Shown here one piece after another: positions 36,215 through 49,300 of a DNA stretch of 64,000 bases (position 1 is the first letter of the stretch; each line of letters begins with the position of its first letter). The stretch is from Rhodamnia argentea (lineage: Eukaryota; Streptophyta; Magnoliopsida; Myrtales; Myrtaceae): assembly GCF_020921035.1 (NCBI RefSeq), contig NC_063151.1, positions 5,456,001 through 5,520,000 on the forward strand, in the 5' to 3' direction. The translations under genes and the position numbers were made by a program. Below the pieces are notes generated by a model, which saw only the letters and a program-made list of their open reading frames with translations, made no database searches and was not told the origin of the DNA.

Positions 36215-36435
36215 TATAGTCTTTGGACTTTCAGTACATGATCATTATAGTATTCAATGTCGTCCTCTCATTAATTTAAGATCACAGACGTCGTTGAACA
36301 TTTTCATATAGGTCACAGACTAAATTGAACATGTATAAAAAATTCAGGGACCGCGTTAAATAAATTAATATTTCAGGGACGATATTGCACGTTAGGTTAA
36401 AATTCGTGACCATATTAAACAAATTAAAAGTCCAA
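36215..36435. repeat. Dispersed AT-rich module, copy 2
   Basis: Same phrase order as the copy at 24690. Confidence 0.6.
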
Positions 36436-36582
36436 ATATGCTCATTTTTCCCTTTTTTTTTTGGGGGGGGGGTTCTTTTTTCACCTTTGTTGGTTCGTTC
36501 CTTCTTCACAGGGGGCTTACCTCACTTGACGAATCCTTCAAGAAAAATCCCTACCATCCATTTTGCTTGAACCATACATTAA

Positions 36583-36871
36583 GAAGAAGAAGGTGACGCA
36601 GACGGAGGCGACAAGGATGAAACGAAGGCAAGTCCTTGGCCGTCAAGACGATGGGGCTGGCTCGTGGGGACTTGAAGAGGCGGGAATCGCCGAGCCTAAG
36701 GGTCGATTCGAGGGCGGCTTGTCCGAGCGCAAGAATCTTCCGACGAGGTCGCAGCGGAGTCGTCCATTGACGAGGTCAACCGTCTCTCGACTGCAATGTC
36801 ACCGTTCACGTTTTCTGCGTACGACAGCAGAGGAAGGAGAGAGACTAGAGAGAGGTGGAGGAGGTGTTTAG
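36583..36871 (+). pseudogene. Frameshifted copy of an unidentified ORF
   Basis: It shares MKRRQVLGRQDDGAG and its downstream context with the ORF at 52228. It lacks one A in 'caaagaatc', which diverts the frame. A similar copy lies at 55457. Confidence 0.45.
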
Positions 36872-38751
36872 CCAAAGATGAGAGAGAATTTGACGTTTTA
36901 ATTGTTTCCCTTAACGCTGAAGGATTTTTGTTATTAATATGTTCGGTATATTATATTGTCACACTCTGGATTAATTCATTCGAAATATTGTCCACTTTGA
37001 TCTATTCCAAATCGAGCCTCACGATTTTATTATTTGGCGTACATGTGAGCACCTTTTTAACAGGTCACCAATCCTATGAGTGCTTTCGCCTGAAAATGCT
37101 TTACTTTGGAGTTCCAGAGAAAAAGTTACCATTACATCAAAAGGTGTGTCCGTGAGGTAATTCCAATTTACACACACATGCACATGTTTTTTCATATATA
37201 TATTCATTCCAAAATCGCTATTCTCTATTTCGGTCAATTACTACCTCCTTCGCCATCCTAAAAGAGCATACCAATAGCTTCTTTTTATCTAGGCTCTCTA
37301 AACCCGACGACCACTCCCCACCCTCACCAAACCAGCTGCTAATCGGTCATTGTGCGTTTTCGTAGATTGTCAAATTGTGTCTGATTTGTGTGCTTTCATT
37401 TTGGGACCAGCTGATACGGTTGAGCAAGATAGACCGTCCCTACCGGACCGACGAGTTTGACCTAGTTTTGAGGTCATCGGTCCAGTCCCTAATTCCTCAA
37501 GATGGAACTAGTGTCTGAGTGGTTCGATTTCTAGTTCTAAGGGGGAAATCGGACCGATGGACTGATCATTTGAGCCAATAAATTTTTAATTTTTTTAAAC
37601 TTTCTAAATATAAATGGTCTGCATAGAAATGAGATTCTAGGTAAAGAAAGAGACGAGCACATCGGAAAAAAAATTCAGTAAATGTTTTCTCATTAAGTAT
37701 AATATTGCACGTAGAAGTGAGATTTACATAACTACATACAATACCGTTGTATTCAATATTCACTGTGATATGGACATCCTCCATGTGAATCACGAGAATG
37801 TTATTAGTAGATATGTGAATATCAAATAAGTTCAATTTTCAAAATGCATTTCCCTTTTATTTTAATTTTACCGGTTCTATTGGACCATTGATTCCAAGTA
37901 CCTCCGGACAGTCTCAAGTATCAGAAATTGAGAACCATGACCACCAACAGTCCTGATTCTTGAGAGAACCAGATCAATCGGGACAATGCTCAACTCTAGC
38001 AGGGGAGGTAAAAAGACCTTTAAAATCAAGTGGGTCGATTTTGGATTTGGTGCGGACCCATTAAGACCCATAAAAAATTGAGCTTTATTATTATTTGTTT
38101 TTTTTTTTTTTGTCAGATGGTGGGCTTTGTTTAAGTTATGGTATGGGTCCCCATTTTTTCCCAACATAAAAGCGACCCATTTTGTTAACCCACACAGAAC
38201 ATAGAACAAAAAGGAAAAAAAAAAAAAAGATATGGTCTATTTTTTGCCCGATAACATTGGAATAGAGCAGAGATCACATTCAACAGAAAAACGGCAAGTT
38301 CCTATGAATTAAGATTAATTGAACCACAATTCATGTAATAAAAAATTAAGGACAAATTAATGCTGATGTGGTTCTGGCATTTCATCGAATAAGTGTGGTG
38401 CATTCAAACGAGAGGAAATTTTTTACCGTCTCAAACTCAGATTTATGGCTAAGACAAAAACGAATAAAGTTCAAAATATATAAAAAAAAAATTATATGGC
38501 CAATTTCTTCACTAGCCCTAAATTAAATGTCTAAACAAAGATTAGAATTAATGAAATTGTATTTTTTCAGCCCTATAAGAGCTGAGCGTCCCCATTTTCT
38601 ACTTGTTGACTAGTCTACGTTTGTTTTGTTTTCCCTGGGCAACTTCCCCTGTTGACCCTGACTTTCCACGCATTTTTACACTCCGAGCGTGTTCAACTTG
38701 ACATCGGCTTTCTAGCGTGTGCTAAGGGGTTGGAAAGCATACTTATACTCC

Positions 38752-38910
38752 ATGTTGGAAACCTTAAGTCGAAGTACATTGTTATCATCATCATCATCTA
38801 TACGATCGGAGCAACATAAGTTTACTCCTCTCCCAAGAAAATGGATCCGAGGCTGTACCGACACGCAAACTCTGGTGATCTTCACTCCCTCAAGGAGCTT
38901 CTGGATATAG
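38752..38910 (+). promoter_or_regulatory. Overlapping upstream ORF of gene D
   Basis: The ATG at 38752 opens a 52-codon frame that overlaps the main ATG (38841) by 70 nt in another frame. It is equivalent to the ones upstream of C and E. Confidence 0.45.
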
Positions 38911-41900
38911 ATCCGAGCATACTCCTGAGGTGCACTCCTCAAGGAAACACGGCCCTCCATGTCGCCGTTAGATCTGGGAAAACGCCAGTTGTTGTGGAGA
39001 TCTACAGCCGATGCCAGTCCCTTCTCGCGCAACCGAATTCCGAGGGAGACACTCCCTTGCATGTAGCTTCACGGGCTGGCCATCTTTCTGTCGTGAAGTT
39101 TTTGGTCAGAGAGATAACATCCACCTCTCCTTCTCAGCTAGACATTGAAAGCGGTTGTGACAGCAGCTTCGAGATGCTAAGCTGGGGAAATAAAATGAAT
39201 AACACAGTCCTACATGAGGCGATCAGAAACAGTCACTCGCAAGTGGTTAGGTTGTTAATAAATGCCGATTCTCACCTTTTATTTTGCGAAAATCGTGCAG
39301 GAGAATCCCCTTTGTACTTGGCTGCTAGAGGGGGCATGAAACAGATTGTAAATTGGATCTTGACATCATGCCCTTCATTTGCTCACGGTGGATTAGACGG
39401 CCAGACAGCTTTGCACGCTGCTGTGAGCAGGAGGCATTTTGGTAACTCTCTGTTTCTTGACCTGCAAGATATCATGCTCCAAAGTACTAGCCAAAGATGC
39501 TAAGTTCTTGGACCAAGCTCAACACCTTAGAATTGATTCACAACAATTCTTTCCTTTTAAAAAATTTGCGTCATCATTAATCATTTGAGATAGTATTCAG
39601 TACGTATACACATGTACATTGGTTTATCCTTTCCCTTTATCGAGTTTTGAGAAAAAGATTCCTTTACCAACGCAACGTGGTCAACTCCCTTTGTTAGAAC
39701 AGCTCCCATTGAGTCTACGCACCTATCTTATTCTTTTTTTATTCTTGCTTTATGAATCCTTGTTGTTTTGTTGGTTTCCATGACACACGATTCGGCTGAG
39801 GATTGCCTATCTTTAATTCTAGGGGTTCTCTGAATTTGAAAGTTGTCACCTAGTGGGTTTCCATACCAAGACTCAATCCAATTAAGTCCACAGCGTCTAC
39901 CAATTTCACCATATCCATTTTTATTTATGCTGAAATCTTGCATTTATTCGAATTATATACCGATTTTTTCTTTTTCTATATGAACCATAGAAAAAAGCGT
40001 TTTCTCGTTATTTGAATTTCTTGCCTATCTTGTTTAATCTCTAGATCTATCAGAGACCTACATTTGATCCATCAAAAATAATTTTATTGTTTCAGTATCA
40101 GTAACTCAATATGGATGGATATTATATATCATAATATATATACATTTATATATGTATGTATATATATGTCTCTTTTACTCTCATTTTTCTCATGCAATTT
40201 GGAATACTCGAAGGGTCGATTTCTTTTTCTTTTTCTTTTATGAATGACAGCAGAGGAATGTCTCATTCATTATAGTTTGGAATGCATTTATCTTTATTGC
40301 ATCTTTCATTTTTCTTCTTATCTTTTCCTTCCCTTCGAGTAGAGTGGACCTTCTATAAGAGAACTGAAAAAAAAAAAAGAAATTGGATATTGATTAAATT
40401 GTATTGTATATGTAATGCACATTAATCATTTATAATAGCTATAACGAATCATTCCTATAAGTAATCATTTCATTAATTTAGAACTAGAACATAATTCAAA
40501 TTATTTAGAATTCTATAGACTATATAAAAATATTAATTAAGTTAGATAGATATATATTTATTACATATAAATATCGATTTTAGTTATCATGTAATCCGAT
40601 ATAACGACAGAGTGCTGCTATCTACTGATGGAAACTTTAGCATATGCTTATACAAAGTTCGAATTTTTTTTAACCATCTTTACATATTGCTCAATCACAA
40701 TACTTGCTAGTACTTCTGTGTGCTTTTAAGAATAATTTGTTTATGTATCACGGATATAGTGAAAGCCCTCCTCGGGGCAAAGCCGGAGCTGATCAAAGAA
40801 GCCGACCACCATGGCGGGACCCCTCTCTACTATGCAGCTTTTTCTGGATACCACAAATTGGTCCAGCAATCGTTAGAGCTCGATATCTCGACTGCATATG
40901 TGGTGGATACAGATGGTCTTTCGTCACTTCATGCAGCAGCAAGTAATGGACATGCCAAGGTTATAAAAGAGATTATTCGGCAATGCCCAGATGCTGGAGA
41001 ATTGGTAGACCAAAAGGGCCAAAACATTCTTCATGTTGCAGTCCTAAGCGGGAGAGCAAACGTTGTCAGATATATATTGGACACTGTCGAGCTCGAGGGC
41101 CAAATAAATATGCCTGATCACAACGGTAATACTCCTTTGCATCTAAGTATCATGGAAAGGAGAAGTTGGATTGCAACTTACCTGTTGTGGGATGCGAGAG
41201 TTGATCGAACCGCTCGGAATATAAAAGGCGAAACAGCCTTCGAAATAGATGAGCCAACCAAGGAACCACATGTAATTCCCTCAGTAAGTATACTATGGCC
41301 ACACCATAATCCACTGAAATTTCCTGACCATGGTGCGAAATCTAAATTGTCTTCCTTTCACTTCCGTGTCGCAATGGTGAATTGGCGACAACCAGGCCTC
41401 CCTCATTTTCAGAATCTTCGAGGAGGATTTCCCCCCAGGACAAATGAACAAAACGCCGGTGTCTTGGATTCGGAACAAAATCACAAGAAAAATTGTCAGA
41501 CCTTGTTGATGGTCACGACACTCATCACAGCAGTGACGTTCGCGCCGGCTTTCACAATGCCCGGCGGTTATAACAACAACGCCGGCCCAGGCCAAGGAGT
41601 GGCCCTTCTCCGGTCAAGCCGTTATCTCAAGCAGTTCATCATCTCCGACACAATCGCAATGACCTGCTCCATAATGGCCGCTTCCGTCATACTCGGGGCG
41701 CCGCTTTCAAGCAAGAGACATTATGTACATTGCTACGTGATCGCGGCTGCGCTCACATACATTGCGCTGCTGTCAACCGGTACGTCGTTCATGATGGGTC
41801 TCATTGCTGTTTTACCCGATCAAAGATATGTCCGCACCATGACTAGCATAGCTGGCGGTGCCTTGGATGTCATCACCTGCTGGTTTCTCTTCAGGCCGGC

Positions 41901-41994
41901 ACTGATTTTTTCCTTGTATGAGATCAGCCTCTCCTTGATTTCCCGCCTTAGAAGGCTCAAGTATATCATCGGTTCCCGGATAGCAAAGAGATAA
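38841..41994 (+). CDS. Ankyrin-PGG protein D (ACD6-like) with altered splice sites
   Basis: Exon 1 (38841-39441, 601 nt) is intact. Two acceptors that are normal in gene E are mutated here. At the exon 2 boundary AG is GG (40752-40753), and at the exon 3 boundary AG is GT (41366-41367). A substitute acceptor ATATAG, 6 nt downstream (exon start 40760), would keep the frame with loss of two codons. Intron 2 (41284-41367, 84 nt, no stop) could be retained in frame. That gives a predicted 611-aa protein with all ankyrin repeats and a PGG domain with 28 extra residues. A paired 1-nt deletion and insertion near 41692-41708 rewrites six residues of the TM2-TM3 region. The alternative view is an early pseudogene. 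Intron 1 holds a plastid insert. Confidence 0.7.
39524..40584 (-). other. Nuclear plastid DNA (NUPT): trnT-trnL spacer, trnL-UAA 5' exon and intron
   Basis: On the minus strand the sequence runs from AT-rich spacer into a trnL-UAA 5' exon remnant (39918-39884, GGTAGACGCT preserved). It then enters the trnL group I intron with landmarks such as 'gactcaatgggagctgttct'. Intron 1 of genes A and C lacks this block, and homology to them stops at 39523 and resumes at 40585. The tRNA part is degraded and not functional. Confidence 0.85.
39884..39918 (-). pseudogene. Degraded plastid trnL-UAA 5' exon
   Basis: The minus strand resembles the conserved plastid leader 'ggatatgg...ggtagacgct...gactt' with several substitutions. 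There is no 3' exon, so no tRNA can form. Confidence 0.75.
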
Positions 41995-43517
41995 AGCAAT
42001 GTCGTAGTTAAATTATGGATTTTGGTTTGCTATTGCGAATTTTAGTTCTTTATTGGGATGGCAGGTAGTTTTGAACCCTTGACCAAACGCGATCCAAAGT
42101 GCGGCCATGTGATTTATTCTGTGGAAATTCTGATAGGAGTTTTGGTTGCCCGAACATATATAGTAATAACAAATCTTGGTCGGATTTGGATTCCTAATTA
42201 GAGTCGGTCAAAATGGATTTCCTATTTTTGATGCAATTATGAGTTTTCATCTATGTAAGGTTTCTGAATCACGGTGACGAGATTGTAAAATAACACTTGT
42301 GAGTTTGTTTTGAGCATAATGTAAGGCGGAGAAACACTTGAGTGATTGAGTGAATCCCAAGCATTGTTTACTTATTTTGTTTAACTAATTCTATAATACT
42401 TGGAGCTGTTTCAAGAAGATCTCAGAGCTATCGTCCAACAGAATGACTTCATCTCTCAATTTTTGGACATAAAACAGTCTGATAAATCATGATTAAAACC
42501 CTAACACAGTCGAACGGTTGACCTTGACTCTTACATCACTTTCACTTGGTACCTCGGCCCTTCTATTCAAAGTATAGCTGCTCGGATTTGCTCGCCCGGA
42601 ATCTAGACTGGAGATGTCATTGTCTGTGGAAACTTTTAGAAAGATGCTGCAATTTGGCTTCTCAAAACCAGCCCCCCTCAAGAATGTTAAACTTAGCATT
42701 GACTTTCCAGATGTTTTACAAAGTCCTAGAGTCATGCCCTAGGATTCACATTAGATACTGCACTGCAGGTCCTCACGTTATTCATACACTGCGAGGAAAA
42801 ATCAACGATTAAATGCCAAGATATTTTGGCAAAGGAACGGCTGGTCCAACTTGGAAAAGTTGTCTTGTTACTATCATTCTTCTACATTACATCTTAATGA
42901 AAGATATCGGCAATTCATGGAATGTTTGGATCAAAGTTTGAGGTCGAAATCCTCCCTGAATTTGTTTTCTGTATAACTGAGATCAAAGTAAAATGGAATT
43001 GGGTTGGATCCAGAAGATGATATTGGGCTTTTAATAGGAATTTAAATTAGATTCGATCACGAGCATGGCAAGTCGAAAGATACCTAAACTTCAGGCCTAA
43101 AGTATGAATGGTAGAAAACGTAATGGTTCCAAATCATGGGTGGATTTAGGAAAAAAATTGTTAGGCCCGTTCTCAAGTCGGATTTTATCGAATATAAACT
43201 ATATAGAAGTTTCATTCTCAACAATACATGTAGTCCATGAAAAGGAGAAAAAAGAAAATCTTTAGACCATATGACGTCATAGAATGACCTTATGGGAATT
43301 TGGTAGATGACGTATGACAATAGGCCATTCTCATTCTTTCCCTTATAATCCTTGCGTTGTGTATTCAAAGTCTGTATGGACGTATGTAGAGGATGTGGCA
43401 TGACAAAATTGCGAGCTAATTGTCAAATTTAATAAACAATATGACAACGTATGAACGAGCTAAGACTGGTGGATCGTCATCTTTGACCAGAAATTAATTC
43501 TGGAAATTTATATGATA
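41995..43517. other. 3' flank of gene D
   Basis: It matches 60762-62284 after gene E almost base for base. Minus-strand frames at 42493-42735 and 43084-43401 recur in the E copy only because the DNA is duplicated. They show no domain. Confidence 0.5.
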
Positions 43518-44224
43518 TGAAAATTATAAAAAGTCCTAAACGTATTGCAGTTTTTTACTAATTCAATCATAAGCCCTTCAAATTTTGCCATATTAGTCTT
43601 AAACCTTTTAAGAATTTGCCAATATGGTGCAACTGGCCAAATTTAGCAGGAAATTTATAACAATGAACGTTGACCATCTTACGTGGCATGGACGACTTTG
43701 ACGTGTAAATTTTTTTAATTTGTATATCTATTTACGAATTTTTATGAATTTTTTTTTATGAATTTTTTTTCTTTTTTCTAAAAGCGGCGCCTACATGGCT
43801 TACATGAATGTCAATCGTTTTACGAGACACAAACAATGCTGTTTTTTAATTTTTAAATCTATTTTATGAATTATTTATTTTTTTATTTATTAAGAGCCAA
43901 CAAGGGTGCCACCCTCGCACGCTGCTGACCAGGGCTTGGCAGCCCTCATCCTTGCCCAATAGCTAGTGGGGGTCGCCGGGCCTCGGCCATTGGCCGGCAG
44001 CCCCTTGCTAGTCCTTAACAGTACAAAAAAGAAAAAATAAATTAATGAAAAAAATTCAAAAATTCTACGTCTATGTCAACCATGCCACGTAGGATGGTCG
44101 ATATCCACGTCAATAACTTTTGGCCAAAATTGGCCTGATACACTACATTGGCAAATTAAAAGTTTATAAACTCAATTGATCAAATTGCAATAAGTTTAGG
44201 ACTTTTGGGACAATTTTTTTCCTA
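43518..44224. mobile_element. Foldback (MULE-like) element, 707 bp
   Basis: Long inverted arms ('aaaaagtcctaaac' and its reverse complement) enclose a GC-rich core (43900-44010). The 9-bp direct repeat TATATGATA flanks it at 43509-43517 and 44225-44233. The copy at 62285 sits in the same place after gene E. Confidence 0.85.
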
Positions 44225-44689
44225 TATATGATAAACTAGCCTTCCTTTCTTGTATACTACATTGCCAATTCAGCGAACCTGACGTGATAAATTAGATGAT
44301 ACATACCTCCACTTGGCTCACTTCATCAATGGTCCAGCCCAAAGTTCTTCTAACTCAAAAATAATGTCATACTACATTAAGGGATGGATCTAGAACTCAT
44401 TTTCAGTGGGGAAAGGTTTAGTTGCTGCCTGGACATGTGGCATTCTGTTATACCTCTCTCAATCTCTAATGTGCGTATCTTAAGCACGTTAGTAAGAGAA
44501 GGAAAGAAGGTTGTACAAAAAAGAACGGCAAATAATAGAAATCGGTGGAATAAAACAATCTTATTGTATCAATATAGACAGTCTTGTATTTTCATGAATA
44601 CATGTAGCTTTTGCATTTTCAATAAATTACAATTCTCTCATCTTCATTTGTGATTTTTGATCACTTAATTCTTTCGAGGTTATTTTCAT

Positions 44690-44975
44690 TAACTTAATTG
44701 AATTTTTAGCACATATTCAATTTAGTCACTGGACTATATGAAAACGTTTAATGTTGTCCCTAAACTTGAACTAATAAACCGATAAAATTGGATATCTTTA
44801 TATAGGTTACAGACCCGATTGTACATTTACAAAATATTCAGGAACCACATTGAGTAAATTGAAAGTTAAGATGATATTGCACAATGGGCTAAAATTTTAT
44901 GGATAATATTGAACAAATTAAAAATTCAAAGACAACATTACACATTTGGTCAAATTTCACAGATCACATGTGTAG
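44690..44975. repeat. Dispersed AT-rich module, copy 3
   Basis: It shares the 'attcaggaaccacattgag' and 'aaattaaaaattcaaaga' phrases with the other copies. Its partner is at 63480. Confidence 0.55.
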
Positions 44976-45479
44976 TTATCCATGATGGAAACCTCTTATC
45001 CGACTTCATTTCACACACTCCAACTCCGTTCTTTGCTCATAACATTGCTTGTTCCCGTCTAACTCCCAAAGCGTCCGCCACGTCAAATTTCACATCATCG
45101 ATCTTCTCCGCATTTTAACACGACCCAAAAATTGCTTCGATTAGTACAAAATCATGGGAACGTTGGGTTCGCGTTGATGAGTCTCATCACACGATTCGCA
45201 CGAGCAATCGGAACCGATATTTCCTCATGTTCACCGTTTTTGTATACTGCTGTCGGGAATCATTGAAATTTCCACAAGCAATCGGAGCCAACGACATGGT
45301 TGAAAGGTCTTCGTTCTAGTCTTGGTCTTTGTTCTTTTCTCCCCACTTGGAAAGTTTGACAAAGAGCGGGCACGCTATTGCGACTATTCGACCCGAAATG
45401 GTCAAGTTGGGTCCATCGACTTGCGTCATTAAGCTGCGCAAGATTTTGTACCAAAATCTCCGTTGTACGGAAAAATTAT

Positions 45480-45600
45480 AAAAAAAAGTCCTAAATTTAT
45501 TACAATTATGCTCATTCAGTTCTAAACTTTTGTTTTTACCTATTCAATCCTAAATATTTTACAATTATGCCAATTCAGTCCATCCGGTGAATTTTAGCTG
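45480..45600. mobile_element. Left arm of a foldback element
   Basis: It begins 'aaaaaaagtcctaaattt' and continues like the left arm at 43518, with 'ccaattcagtccatccgg'. No core or right arm follows. Confidence 0.5.
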
Positions 45601-46358
45601 GCCGGCGAATTTGCAGAGAGAAGGTGGACCATGGGAGTGTTTACGGAAGATGAAAAGTGAATGAGAAATAAATTTAAAAAAAATTTGAAATTTGGGCCCA
45701 ATCTGGACATGTGCTGATCATTAAATGGGGTGTCTCGCCAATGCATTGGCAAGCCAAGACTACCTAATATGTTATCGCAAGGCGTTATTACCAAGTAAGT
45801 TGACATTAGCCAGTTGTCGGCTCATCTTTCTTTGAGAAAAATCAGTGGATGGCGGCTAAGAAGGAAAAATCTGGACAAGGGGAGACAGGAAGAGAGAGAG
45901 AGAGAGGTAGGCTGTGTTTCTTCTATACCCCGTGTTTCCGAGGCCGGAAAGAAGCAAGACTAGGTTCGAAGAGTTTCCGGCGGGCGATTAGGCGGTCGAT
46001 GTCCTCGTCGTCGATCCCCTCTCAACCGCAATTTCTAAGGCCATCTCTTCATCTCGTGTTTTTAGATTAAGTTCCCTTCTCAATAGTATCAATCGAGTGG
46101 GTACGTGCAGATTAAACGACGCTCATGTCTAAATGATTTGATTAGTTGACTAATCTAACTGATAATTTTGGAGGTACGATTAAAGTCTTCCTCGCAAATC
46201 AAAGACGCCTGAGGCTTATTCTCCGGACCTTTACCTGGAAAGTGGGCCCTCCATAACCACACACGAACCCTAATAAATCTTATGGTACCGCGACTCCACC
46301 CTTCATCTCCGCCTCACAACTCAATAACTCCATCATTTGTTTTCTCCACACGCTAAAA

Positions 46359-49300
46359 ATGAAGCCTGCAATTCCAGAAGAAGAAGAGTCGAAGATGGAT
46401 GAGGACGTTAAACCCCCAGTGATGGCAAAGAAGTGCATGGACTCAAGCATGTACAAAGCAGCCAGAGAAGGCAACTTCCCTTACCTTGAAAACTCGATCC
46501 GCCTGAAACACGGAGGCAATACAGACGAGGAAGAAGCCCTACTACTAGAGACCCACAATCGCAACAACCTCGTTCACCTCGCCGTGGAGTCGGGCCACAA
46601 GGACTTCATCCAGCAGGTCCTCCACAAGTGCCCCAAGCTCGCGGCCAAGCGCAACTCCCGCGGCGACACGCCCCTCCATGTCGTGGCGCAGACAGGCTGC
46701 TATCACATCGCGGAGGCCATCCTCTCCATGGCCGAGCCGCACGAGGGGACGGCCGGGACCGATAACAGCTTGCTGAGATTAAAGAACAACGGGGGGAACA
46801 CAGCTTTGCACGAGGCGCTGAGGAACGGGGATAAGAAGATGGGGATGTATCTGTGGGAAGATAAAGAGACGGTGGGGAGCGTGAACGAGTCCGGCGAGAG
46901 CGCGCTTTACGTGGGGGCGGCGTTAGGGGTTGAGAGCGTAGTGAAGAAGATGGTGGAGTACTTGAGGCATGGTGGTGGAGCACGTGTTTGGGATGGGCCT
47001 TTGAGGGGCCCGGACGGTCAAAACCCCTTGCATGCTGCTGTTCTTGCTGGAAGCATTGGTAGGTCAACTAATTACATGCTTAAATGGCTAAATTCGTCGT
47101 CCTTCATTTCTTTGAGAGATTAATCTTAAACATGCCTGTTAAGCACGCATACAATCCATCGGCCAATGGGAGATTGAATAGTAAATTAGACTTGATACAC
47201 TTTATTAGTCAGTGTAGTATTACTGTAGGACACGAACCTTTCTCCTTTTAGCCTTAAATCTACGTACTTATTTCTATAACTAACCTTTGCAACTTGCAAG
47301 CATTAAGGTAGGTACACATTAATTATGCAGATTTTTTAGGTCAATCCCATCTAATGATAACCATTATTGTAGTTGATTTTTCTCTCTCTCTTTGTACGTC
47401 ATCAACCAAAAAATGAAGGATACGTCCATGATTTTGATAGAACAATTAAAAATTGATTCAAGCATTTATCTAATAGCTTAAGCTTTTAAAATAGTTTACT
47501 GTGATCATTCATCTAATAGCTTAAGCTTTTAGAATAATTTGTTGTGGTCATTCGTGTTAGTTGGTCTCACTCTTACAAGTCAAATGAGATATGTCGAAAC
47601 TCGAAAGCATTGTGGAAATGGATTTTTAAAGTATCAGAATGGAAATAACAATCTACTAATAGACTGAAAATATTTAACAAATATGGAAAAACTCTACACG
47701 TCTACTGGCCTTAACACTATTTACAAATGATTTGTGACCATTTAGTCCTAAAACTTTTAACAATTTACTAATTTAGTTCTAAACCTTTCAATTGAGCTAA
47801 TTAAGTACTAAACCTTTTGATAATTTGCCAATTTAGTTATAAACATTCATAAGTATTTTGACAATTTACCAATTTAGTGTTTTCGATTAATTTTACCCAA
47901 AAATCGGCGACGAGACAGTCTAGTCAAGATCGGCCATACTACGTAGCACGATCATACCGACATAGACAATTTTGTAAGTTTTGAAAAATCTATGATTTTC
48001 TTTTTTTCCTAACCCTAGGCCGGCTAGGGCTACGATGCCCACGCATAGACCAGGCAAGGGTCCGTCGGGGACCTCGCCGGCCTAGGGTTAGAAAAGAAAG
48101 GAAAGGAAAAATAAAAAAAATAACAATAAAAAGTTTAGAATAATTAAATTTTGATAAAATTAGTCTGCGTTAGCTCTAGTAGTCCTATGTGGCACGTTCA
48201 ACGCTGACTATACCGCTACATCAACAATTTCCGGCCAAAATAGGATGAAAGGAGTAAATCGAAAAATTGTCAAAAAAGTTTAGAATAAAATTGACAAATA
48301 ATCAAATAGTGTAGGACTAAATTGGGAAATTGTGACCAAAATAAATTGCAAAATTGTCAAAACTTTTAGGAATAAATTGATCAAATCAAAGAGTTTAGGA
48401 CTCAATTGGAACAAATACAATAGATTCAGGACTTTCTTCATAAATTTCTCATAAGAACTCATAGTCAACCTTCAATTTCAACCAAGAACAAAGTACTTTA
48501 TATTTATATGGCAACATGATTATACTTTCAAAGTGTGAACAGTTGAGCATGGGTAATTGTTCTCATGATTAGGTAAGGTAATTCAATTTGAGATCATAGC
48601 ATTCTTCAACCTAGTTTGGTCACCACTTTGTCCAAGCCTACTTCTAAGTTATAACGTATACATTCCAGCGTTACCCGTAACTAAACTTAGGCCAGAAAAT
48701 GCATGTTCCAAGAGAACCCTAATCCTTTAATCCAAATTTAGTTTACTTCCCACCAATCATAATTGGGAGAAGTTATCATCTAGATGCTATGTTAGACCTA
48801 GTTAAACCACATATCAAGAAACCATTCCTTTTATTACATTTCCATCTACTCTTCTAACGAGTTCTTCTTCCTCGTGTCCTAGGTTGCGTGGAAGCTCTCA
48901 TCTGTTTCGATGGAACGAATATGATCAACAAGCCCGACGACAGCAACGGAAGAACACCCCTGCACTTCGCAGCGAAAGTCAAAGCGAAGGACATTGTCGC
49001 TCACCTCCTCCAAACCGACCCTTCTTCGGCCTACGTCAAGGACGTCAATGGCCGAACCCCGCTGCTTGAAGCCGCCTCGTTGGGCCACCTCAGCGTCCTG
49101 AGAGAGATCCTCAAGCACTGTCCCGACACGGTCGAGATCTCCAACGAGGAGGGTCGGAATGCGGCTCACTTCGCGCTGAAGTGCGAGCTGAGCCGCTCTA
49201 AGGCAGTGTTGAAGGAGCCCGAGGTGGTGAGGCTGGTGAACGAAGCCGACCGCGGTGGCAACACGCCGTTGCACGTGGCGGCTGAGGACCTGAACTACAG

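Larger units (their letters stand above)
44225..46358. other. Spacer between gene D flank and gene F
   Basis: It holds the duplicate partner of the window's right end (up to about 45232), the AT-rich module at 44690 and a single foldback arm at about 45480-45600. No gene was recognised. Confidence 0.45.

Noticed and set aside
46606-47067. 153-codon minus-strand frame
   Set aside because: It is an antisense shadow of the GC-rich first exon of gene F.
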